DNA from: an uncultured Clostridia bacterium
GTDB lineage: Bacteria > Bacillota > Clostridia > Oscillospirales > Ruminococcaceae
Direction: 5' to 3'
DNA length: 5,304 bases
Assembly: GCA_947302065.1 (NCBI GenBank)
Contig: CAMYUO010000164.1
Coordinates: 1 to 5,304 of the forward strand
The notes under the pieces are model-generated. The model saw nothing but the letters and a program-made list of their open reading frames with translations. It was not told the origin of the DNA and did no database searches. Shown piece by piece: positions 1-3,653 of the stretch. Both the position numbers and the translations under genes were made by a program. The first letter of the stretch is position 1. The number at the start of each line of letters is the position of its first letter.

Positions 1-1
1 T

Positions 2-46
2 GCAATGGGCGAAATGAAAGATTTCCTGAAAACTTATCACCAGTAA
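2..46 (+). CDS. C-terminal end of an unidentified protein (5' truncated)
   Basis: Only the last 14 codons are inside the window, ending in TAA at 44-46; the visible tail reads AMGEMKDFLKTYHQ. The residue mix looks like the amphipathic C-terminal helix of an ordinary soluble protein, but 14 residues are too few to assign a family, and I do not recognise it. The reading frame is chosen because it ends exactly 4 nt before the structured repeat copy A, the same spacing as the noc stop codon to copy B. The frame one base to the left also stays open until a TGA at 52-54, but it would run into the repeat. It converges on the parA-parB operon across the repeat. Confidence 0.55.
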   Translation, partial: AMGEMKDFLKTYHQ

Positions 47-76
47 TTTATTGAGGGAAACTCTTTTGGAGAAGCT

Positions 77-111
77 AAAAACGGAGAAGCTAAATTAGCT
101 TCTCCGTTTTT
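77..111 (+). terminator. Intrinsic terminator for the upstream plus-strand gene (also P1a of copy A)
   Basis: A perfect 13-nt inverted repeat (81-93 with 95-107, ACGGAGAAGCTAA) is followed by five T (107-111) and preceded by five A (77-81), so it could also act in reverse. In practice the innermost pairs open to give a loop of a few bases. It lies about 35 nt after the TAA at 44-46. The left arm is preceded by a direct repeat of itself (GGAGAAGCTAAA at 68-79 and again at 83-94), so the right arm can pair with either of two left partners. Confidence 0.75.
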
Positions 112-113
112 CG

Positions 114-139
114 AGTGTAACCGTGGTAACGGTTACACT
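114..139 (+). other. Hairpin P1b of repeat copy A
   Basis: AGTGTAACCGT and ACGGTTACACT form an 11-bp perfect stem around GGTA. The inner 20 bases GTAACCGTGGTAACGGTTAC (117-136) are identical to 3364-3383. Just outside them, the T116:A137 pair here is replaced by A3363:T3384 in copy B, a compensatory change. Confidence 0.8.
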
Positions 140-148
140 GCTCTCCCC

Positions 149-193
149 CGAGGATACTCATTGAGTATCCTCGCAAGCGACCGCAGGTCGCTT
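149..193 (+). other. Two tandem hairpins unique to copy A
   Basis: The first hairpin pairs 149-159 with 163-173 (11 bp, loop ATT). The second pairs 175-182 with 186-193 (8 bp, loop GCA). They sit 3' of P1b, where copy B has only single-stranded C/A-rich sequence. They look like a self-contained insertion into the enclosing P1 domain, or a segment lost from copy B. Confidence 0.75.
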
Positions 194-219
194 ATCCTCC
201 CTTCAGAAACCTTTTATTG

Positions 220-271
220 ATTTTTCGCCACAGGGGACTTGAAAAACAACTGGTCCCCTGTAACGAAAAAT
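220..271 (+). other. Two-part hairpin P2 of repeat copy A
   Basis: The lower stem pairs ATTTTTCG with CGAAAAAT, and the upper stem pairs ACAGGGGAC with GTCCCCTGT. They are separated by a symmetric CC/AA internal loop and capped by a 14-nt A-rich loop. The terminal A220:T271 pair corresponds to T3424:A3475 in copy B. There is no T tract after the stem, so this is not a terminator on the plus strand. Confidence 0.8.
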
Positions 272-362
272 AAGTAAGAGATGCCCGAGAGAGTTCAGAG
301 GAAACCCTTTTTCAAGAGAATTCCCCAAACCTACCGAACATAAATTCCACCAAACGATTGCA

Positions 363-402
363 TATAAAAAAGGCTACCGCAAGGCAGCCTTAAATTTTTA
401 TA
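363..402 (-). terminator. Terminator of the parA-parB operon
   Basis: On the minus strand, a stem AAGGCT/AGCCTT (370-375 with 386-391) continues through an A/C mismatch into CC/GG around a GCAA-type loop, followed by a run of T (366-371 read in reverse). It lies about 30 nt beyond the parB stop codon. Flanking TATAAAAA (363-370) and TTTTTATA (395-402) give partial two-way symmetry, so it may also stop plus-strand transcription. Confidence 0.85.
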
Positions 403-431
403 TGACTGTTGTTATTTTCTCAACCCGTATA

Positions 432-1322
432 TCAATACTTTGTCAGCAGCTCGGCGAGTTTGCTGAGCAGTTCGTTTGCGTTGGTGTCCTTGCCGATGGT
501 CAGGCTGACGGTGGTGGCTCCCCTGCCCGTCTGTTTTACCTTGGTCTTTATGCTCGAATTGTCGTTGACATTTATCTCAAACTCACGCAAAAACGGGTTT
601 TCCACCTTGAGCGACGGGGTCTTCTGCTTTGCTTTCGGCTTAGAAAGTCCCGAAACGTAGTCTTCGAGCTGACGCACCGTAAAACCCTTTTCAACGCATA
701 TTTTCGCACATTCCTCCTGCATTTTGCCGTCGGAGATTCCTGCGAGCATCTTTGCGTGCCCGACCGACAGCTCGCCCTTTTCGAGCAGCTGAACAACTGG
801 CTCACGCAGTGTCAGCAGGCGCAGGAAATTTGCGATGACCGAGCGTGATTTGCCGACCGCCTCGGAAACGTCCTGCTGCGTCATGCCGTGCACGTCCATC
901 AGCTGCTTGTAGGCTCTCGCCTCCTCCATCGGCGACAGGTCCTGCCTCTGCACGTTCTCGATGAGCGCAAGCTGCATAGTCTGCTTTTCGGTCAGCTCTT
1001 TTATATAAACGGGAACTTCCTTGAGACCTGCAAGGCGTGCTGCACGCCAGCGTCTTTCGCCCGCAACTATGCGGTATCCACCGTTTTCCAGCGGTGAAAC
1101 AAGTATCGGCTGGATAACGCCGTTGCGCTTGATGCTCTGCGAGAGCTCCCCTATTTTTTCGTCGTCAAACTGCGTTCTCGGCTGGTTCTTGTTCGGCTCG
1201 ATAAGCGAGATGCTGACGCTTGAAACTGTATTTTCCTCCGCTTTTGCGGTTTTTTCCGGCTGTGAATAGTTATCGCTGAACAGTGCGTCGAGTCCCCTGT
1301 TCATTCGTGCTTTTTTGCTCAT
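432..1322 (-). CDS. parB: Chromosome partitioning protein ParB (Spo0J)
   Basis: The 296-residue product is a full-length ParB, a CTP-dependent DNA clamp that loads at parS, spreads along the origin region and stimulates ParA ATPase. Visible parts: the N-terminal ParA-contacting motif RGLDALF (9-15); the CTP-binding domain with NQPRTQF (46-52), GERRWRA (88-94) and ENVQR (122-126); a helix-turn-helix around VGKSRSVIANFLRLL (156-170); and a C-terminal dimerisation domain from about 240 (NPFLREFEI to ELLTKY). Its recognition positions are R160, F166, T171 and G188; the R and G are those of a parS reader, unlike the paralogue at 2415. The start is supported by AGGAAAGG (1331-1338) 8 nt upstream; a second ATG at codon 7 is less likely because it lacks such a site. 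It is the distal gene of parA-parB, 36 nt after parA, with a parS site in the gap that could allow autoregulation. Confidence 0.97.
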   Translation of the reverse strand: MSKKARMNRGLDALFSDNYSQPEKTAKAEENTVSSVSISLIEPNKNQPRTQFDDEKIGELSQSIKRNGVIQPILVSPLENGGYRIVAGERRWRAARLAGLKEVPVYIKELTEKQTMQLALIENVQRQDLSPMEEARAYKQLMDVHGMTQQDVSEAVGKSRSVIANFLRLLTLREPVVQLLEKGELSVGHAKMLAGISDGKMQEECAKICVEKGFTVRQLEDYVSGLSKPKAKQKTPSLKVENPFLREFEINVNDNSSIKTKVKQTGRGATTVSLTIGKDTNANELLSKLAELLTKY

Positions 1323-1343
1323 TTTCTTTTCCTTTCCTGTAAA

Positions 1344-1359
1344 TGTTTCACGTGAAACT
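1344..1359. promoter_or_regulatory. parS site between parA and parB
   Basis: TGTTTCACGTGAAACT contains the perfect 14-bp palindrome GTTTCACGTGAAAC (1345-1358) and matches the bacterial parS consensus TGTTNCACGTGAAACA at all but the last base. That base belongs to the parA stop codon (TAA read from 1361 to 1359). It sits 21 nt upstream of the parB start codon and 6 nt beyond its ribosome binding site. Loading of ParB here is therefore expected to affect the local operon as well as segregation (inference). Confidence 0.9.
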
Positions 1360-2135
1360 TATTTTGACTTTTTCTTTGAGCGCTTGACCATTTCCTTTGC
1401 AAGCTCCTCATACGCCTTTGCGCCCTTGGATTTTTTCTCGTAATAGATGACAGGCTCGCCAAAGCTCGGCGCTTCGGAAATGGCGATGTTGCGAGGTATC
1501 ACGGTGCTGAACGTCTCGCTCGGGAAATGCTTTTTGACTTCCTTGATGATCTGCTCGGTGAGCTTGTAACGTGCCACACACATCGTGAACAGTATGCCCT
1601 CGACCTCAAGCTCGGCATTCCACGTTTCACGGACACGCTTTATCGTCTGGTGCAGCTCGACCAGACCCTCGAGCGAAAGAAACTCGCACTGGATCGGGAT
1701 AATGACCGAATTCGCCGCAACAAGGGCGTTTATCGTCAGCATATCGAGCGTCGGCGGACAATCGATGAATATGTAATCATAAAATTCACGGGCATCGGTC
1801 AGGCACTCTTTCAGCCGCATTGCCCTGTTGTCCATCGTCAGCAGCTGCACCGATGCGCTTGCGAGATCCTGTGTGGTCGGCACGACAGAGACTCCTCTGA
1901 ACGCCGATGCCACGACTGCCTCCTGCACGGGACAATCCCCTAAAAGCACGTCGTAGACGGTGTTTCTGATGCTTTTCTTTGAAATTCCGAAACTCGTTGT
2001 CGTGTTGCCCTGCGGGTCAAAATCTATGATGAGCACCTTTGCGCCCTTTGCGCCGAAGACCGCCGCAAGATTGACGACCGTCGTTGATTTGCCGACGCCG
2101 CCTTTCTGGTTAGAGACTGCAATTACTTTTCCCAT
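1359..2135 (-). CDS. parA: Chromosome partitioning ATPase ParA (Soj)
   Basis: The 258-residue product is a MinD/ParA-type deviant Walker ATPase. It forms ATP-dependent dimers that bind DNA non-specifically and, with ParB-parS, segregates origins; in Bacillus, Soj also modulates DnaA. Visible parts: deviant Walker A KGGVGKST (11-18), Walker A' region IIDFDPQGN (36-44) with D40, Walker B YIFIDCPP (121-128), and the C-terminal signature PRNIAISEAPSFGEPV (214-229) followed by YYEKKSKGAKAYEELAKE. The DNA-contacting arginine expected near 189 is present (R189), but the usual D-A-R-T around it reads V-A-R-Y. Length and start are standard for the family. The Shine-Dalgarno is weak (GTGGA about 6 nt before ATG), which could keep ParA levels low. 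First gene of the parA-parB operon, transcribed from the promoter at 2185-2213. Confidence 0.97.
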   Translation of the reverse strand: MGKVIAVSNQKGGVGKSTTVVNLAAVFGAKGAKVLIIDFDPQGNTTTSFGISKKSIRNTVYDVLLGDCPVQEAVVASAFRGVSVVPTTQDLASASVQLLTMDNRAMRLKECLTDAREFYDYIFIDCPPTLDMLTINALVAANSVIIPIQCEFLSLEGLVELHQTIKRVRETWNAELEVEGILFTMCVARYKLTEQIIKEVKKHFPSETFSTVIPRNIAISEAPSFGEPVIYYEKKSKGAKAYEELAKEMVKRSKKKSK

Positions 2136-2184
2136 TTTATTCCACGCCCGAAAGCGTCTCCCTTCATTCAGATTTCCGAGTTTT

Positions 2185-2213
2185 ATTATACAACATTTTT
2201 ACTCATTTTGCAA
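2185..2213 (-). promoter_or_regulatory. Sigma-A-type promoter of parA-parB
   Basis: On the minus strand, -35 TTGCAA (2208-2213) and a consensus -10 TATAAT (2185-2190) are separated by exactly 17 bp. Predicted transcription starts near 2178, giving a leader of about 43 nt. Directly upstream lies an A/T-rich stretch (about 2214-2234) resembling an UP element, followed by the consensus parS at 2235-2250, about 22 bp from the -35 box. Confidence 0.85.
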
Positions 2214-2234
2214 ACCTTTTTTTGAAAAATAAAT

Positions 2235-2250
2235 TGTTCCACGTGAAACA
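2235..2250. promoter_or_regulatory. Consensus parS site upstream of parA
   Basis: TGTTCCACGTGAAACA is identical to the classic Bacillus subtilis parS consensus. It lies in the divergent region between parA and noc, upstream of the parA promoter. Together with the site at 1344-1359 it brackets parA, so ParB can load on both sides of the gene. Confidence 0.95.
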
Positions 2251-2261
2251 TTTTTCGTCAC

Positions 2262-2299
2262 GCATCGGCAGGGCAGTGGTCAAAGCCTGTCGAGCGATG
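2262..2299. other. Imperfect inverted repeat in the parA-noc divergent region
   Basis: CATCG-GCAGG (2263-2272) can pair with CCTGT (2286-2290) and CGATG (2295-2299), with one G-T pair and a 4-nt bulge on the right arm. It lies just after the parS site. It could be an operator or simply a chance fold; no protein partner can be named from the sequence. Confidence 0.3.
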
Positions 2300-2363
2300 T
2301 GCAAAAGCAGCGTATCAGCGTGGTTTTTGTCAAAAGATTTGGATATTTTCCTGTGATAAACCG

Positions 2364-2393
2364 TAGACTTTCAGCCGTGCGGCATGTTAAAAT
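2364..2393 (+). promoter_or_regulatory. Candidate noc promoter
   Basis: A -10-like TAAAAT (2388-2393) is preceded by an extended TG (2385-2386) and, 18 bp upstream, by a weak -35 TAGACT (2364-2369). Predicted transcription would start near 2400, only a few bases before the ribosome binding site, so either the leader is extremely short or a different upstream promoter is used. The short palindrome GCCGTGCGGC (2374-2383) sits in the spacer. Confidence 0.35.
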
Positions 2394-2413
2394 GAACAAA
2401 AAGGAGGCTGAAA
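2369..2413 (+). repeat. 8-bp inverted repeat across the noc start region
   Basis: TTTCAGCC (2369-2376) is the exact reverse complement of GGCTGAAA (2406-2413). The right arm overlaps the Shine-Dalgarno AGGAGG (2402-2407) and ends one base before the ATG at 2415; the left arm overlaps the end of the candidate -35 box. In a transcript that starts upstream of 2369 this would form a stem hiding part of the ribosome binding site; as DNA it could be an operator spanning the candidate -10. Confidence 0.45.
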
Positions 2414-2414
2414 A

Positions 2415-3305
2415 ATGAGCATTTTACCAAAAGCATTATCACGAGTTTTCACGGAGACCGACGACTACGACAGTGAGATTTCCGAACATTACGGGCGTCA
2501 GCAGGGGAGTCTGTCAGTGCGTGAGATAGGCAGGATCTTTGACATCTCGATAGCGGACATACGCACGAATCCCTCGCAGCCACGGCGTTTTTTCTCTGCC
2601 GACGAGCTGACGAGCCTTGCAAAGAGTATCTCGCAGGACGGCATAATCCAGCCGCTGTCGGTGCGGCGTGTCGACGGCGGATTCGAGCTTATCTCGGGGG
2701 AGAGGAGGCTGAGAGCCGCAAAAATGGCAGGCATGCTGACCGTGCCGTGCATACTCATCAACGCCGACAAAAAACGCAGTGCGGTGATGGCGCTTATCGA
2801 GAACATCCAGCGTGCGCAGCTGAATTTCTTTGAGGAGGCGCTTGCGATTGACAGGCTTGTTAAGGACTTTTCGCTGACGCAGGAGGAGGTCGCCGTGCGG
2901 CTCGGGTACGCGCAGTCGACGGTGGCGAACAAGCTGCGCCTGCTGCGGCTGACAAAAGAAGAGCAGTCGATAATCACCGAGCACGGGCTTTCGGAGCGTC
3001 ACGCAAGGGCACTGCTGCGCATTCCGGACGGCGAGGTGCGCAAGCAGGTGCTGCAAAAGGCTGTCGCAGGCGGCTGGACGGTCACTCAGCTCGAAGGCTG
3101 CATCAAAAAGCTGGAGCAGGACGAGCTGCACAGGCGCAGTATCCGCAAGAGCGCCGCAGTTCTGCGTGACGTAAAGATGTTTTTCAACACCGTTGACAAG
3201 GCGGTCGATGTGATGCGGCTCGCAGGCGTGGAGACCGATACCCAGCGCATCGACCACGATGACTACATAGAGTACATCATCAGGATAGCAAATAAGAATC
3301 CATGA
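2415..3305 (+). CDS. noc: Nucleoid occlusion protein Noc (ParB paralogue)
   Basis: The 296-residue product is a ParB/Spo0J-fold CTP switch. In Bacillus, Noc loads at NBS sites, spreads, and tethers DNA to the membrane to block FtsZ assembly over the nucleoid. Visible parts: N-terminal MSILPKALSRVF (1-12), which can form an amphipathic helix (I3, L4, A7, L8, V11, F12 apolar) like the membrane-targeting helix of Bacillus Noc; the CTP-binding domain with NPSQPRRFF (52-60), GERRLRAA (95-102) and ENIQR (129-133); a helix-turn-helix at LGYAQSTVANKLRLLRL (163-179); and a C-terminal domain from about 250 (RDVKMFFNTVDKAVDVM to EYIIRI) closely resembling the Noc C-terminus. Recognition residues Q167, K173, R178 and R195 match the Noc set rather than the ParB set. 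A strong AAGGAGG (2401-2407) lies 7 nt before ATG. It is divergent from parA-parB, whereas in Bacillus noc lies upstream of soj on the same strand. A generic second ParB is the alternative. Confidence 0.88.
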   Translation: MSILPKALSRVFTETDDYDSEISEHYGRQQGSLSVREIGRIFDISIADIRTNPSQPRRFFSADELTSLAKSISQDGIIQPLSVRRVDGGFELISGERRLRAAKMAGMLTVPCILINADKKRSAVMALIENIQRAQLNFFEEALAIDRLVKDFSLTQEEVAVRLGYAQSTVANKLRLLRLTKEEQSIITEHGLSERHARALLRIPDGEVRKQVLQKAVAGGWTVTQLEGCIKKLEQDELHRRSIRKSAAVLRDVKMFFNTVDKAVDVMRLAGVETDTQRIDHDDYIEYIIRIANKNP

Positions 3306-3333
3306 ATTATTGGGGAGGACCCTTTTGAATAAA

Positions 3334-3361
3334 GCCGAGAACGGCTTTGCCGTTCTCTCGG
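3334..3361 (+). other. Hairpin P1a of repeat copy B
   Basis: GAGAACGGC (3337-3345) pairs with GCCGTTCTC (3349-3357); the flanking CC and GG can extend the stem with a 2-nt bulge. The position matches the 81-107 hairpin of copy A, but the sequence is almost entirely different. It is followed by CGGGAGT and not by T residues, so it is a poor terminator. Confidence 0.7.
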
Positions 3362-3423
3362 GAGTAACCGTGGTAACGGTTACTCTGTCTCATCCCCAAA
3401 CCCTACCCCTAAAACTTTTATTG

Positions 3424-3475
3424 TTTTTTCGCCACAGGGGACTTGAAAAACTAACTGTCCCCTGTAACGAAAAAA
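3424..3475 (+). other. Two-part hairpin P2 of repeat copy B
   Basis: TTTTTTCG/CGAAAAAA forms the lower stem and ACAGGGGAC/GTCCCCTGT the upper stem, with a CC/AA internal loop and a 14-nt loop beginning TTGAAAAAC as in copy A. The bottom pair is T:A here against A:T in copy A, so the pairing is kept while both bases changed. Confidence 0.8.
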
Positions 3476-3564
3476 TAGTAAGGGTTCAGAGCAAGATTTG
3501 ATAAAGACACTTTCAAGAGGTCTTCTCAACAGCTCACGAACCCATATCAGCAACATAATATATA

Positions 3565-3612
3565 CACCCGTGGTGAGAATCGCTTGGGTTCAATGACGGT
3601 GAAGCAATCTCC
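3565..3612. other. Inverted-repeat region between copy B and the nudF terminator
   Basis: GAGAATCGCTT (3575-3585) pairs imperfectly with AAGCAATCTC (3602-3611), preceded by a small CACC/GGTG hairpin (3565-3575). The enclosed GGGTTC (3586-3591) is a second possible partner for GAACCC (3538-3543) of the repeat. It has no counterpart in copy A. The rest of 3544-3616 shows no gene. Confidence 0.35.
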
Positions 3613-3616
3613 AAAC

Positions 3617-3647
3617 AAAAAAGCTGCTGCCGTGAGGGCAACAGCCT
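3617..3647 (-). terminator. Terminator of the yfhO-nudF operon
   Basis: On the minus strand, GCTGTTGCC and GGCAGCAGC (3645-3637 with 3631-3623) form a 9-bp stem with one G-T pair and a 5-nt loop, followed by six T (3622-3617 read in reverse). It begins less than 10 nt after the Nudix stop codon at 3654. Confidence 0.88.
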
Positions 3648-3653
3648 TTGCTA

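Larger units (their letters stand above)
47..339 (+). repeat. Structured intergenic repeat, copy A (candidate RNA element)
   Basis: This roughly 290-nt non-coding element is homologous to 3306-3543. From 5' to 3' it contains: an enclosing stem P1 (51-58 with 198-206, one bulge); hairpin P1a (81-93/95-107); hairpin P1b (114-124/129-139, loop GGTA); two extra hairpins absent from copy B (149-159/163-173 and 175-182/186-193); the block CTTTTATTG; a two-part hairpin P2 (220-227/264-271 and 230-238/253-261 around a CC/AA internal loop); and a 3' domain closed by GTTC/GAAC (293-296/336-339) with a short GGAA/TTCC stem (300-303/321-324) presenting a loop that contains TTTTTCAAGAG. Positions 117-136 and 253-270 are identical to copy B, and 211-247 differs at one base. 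It starts directly after a stop codon and ends before the parAB terminator. P1a followed by T5 could work as a terminator for the upstream gene, so it is uncertain whether the whole element is transcribed from upstream. It could be a structured RNA, a dispersed MITE-like element or a DNA-level signal. Confidence 0.8.
3306..3543 (+). repeat. Structured intergenic repeat, copy B (candidate RNA element)
   Basis: This is the second copy of the element at 47-339, in the same orientation, beginning right after the noc stop codon. Stem P1 pairs TTGGGGA (3310-3316) with TCCCCAA (3393-3399), enclosing hairpin P1a (3334-3361) and hairpin P1b (3362-3371/3376-3385, loop GGTA). It continues with CTTTTATTG (3415-3423), P2 (3424-3431/3468-3475 and 3434-3442/3457-3465 around CC/AA) and a 3' domain closed by GGGTTC (3482-3487) with GAACCC (3538-3543), extended by GAGC (3489-3492) with GCTC (3532-3535). 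An AAGAC/GTCTT stem (3504-3508/3520-3524) presents the loop ACTTTCAAGAG. Copy B lacks the two extra hairpins of copy A and lacks a T tract after P1a, so it has no obvious plus-strand intrinsic terminator. It may form the 3' untranslated region of the noc mRNA. Confidence 0.8.

Noticed and set aside
220..271. P2 hairpin as an intrinsic terminator
   Set aside because: T-rich sequence precedes the stem and A-rich sequence follows it on the plus strand, and there is no T tract beyond the closing base pairs on either strand.
47..339. Repeat as a CRISPR array or an IS remnant
   Set aside because: There are no regularly spaced short repeats, no transposase fragment, and no clear terminal inverted repeats or target-site duplication flanking either copy.
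402..848. 148-codon plus-strand open frame opposite parB
   Set aside because: Fully antisense to a well-supported ParB, no family features and no convincing ribosome binding site; it overlaps the parAB terminator.
1618..1632. CCACGTTTCACGG in parA resembling parS
   Set aside because: The central CACGTG palindrome is not present and the half sites are in the wrong arrangement.
2514..3257. 247-codon minus-strand open frame opposite noc
   Set aside because: Shadow of noc caused by G+C-rich codons; composition is Leu/Arg/His-rich without any recognisable domain.
3310..3501. A 63-codon plus-strand frame starting with TTG inside repeat copy B, with a GGAGG about 7 nt before an internal TTG at 3325
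   Set aside because: It runs through the hairpins, which vary as RNA pairs and not as codons, and the equivalent frame in copy A stops after 10 codons (TTG at 66 to TAG at 96). The GGGGAGG is explained as the arm of stem P1.
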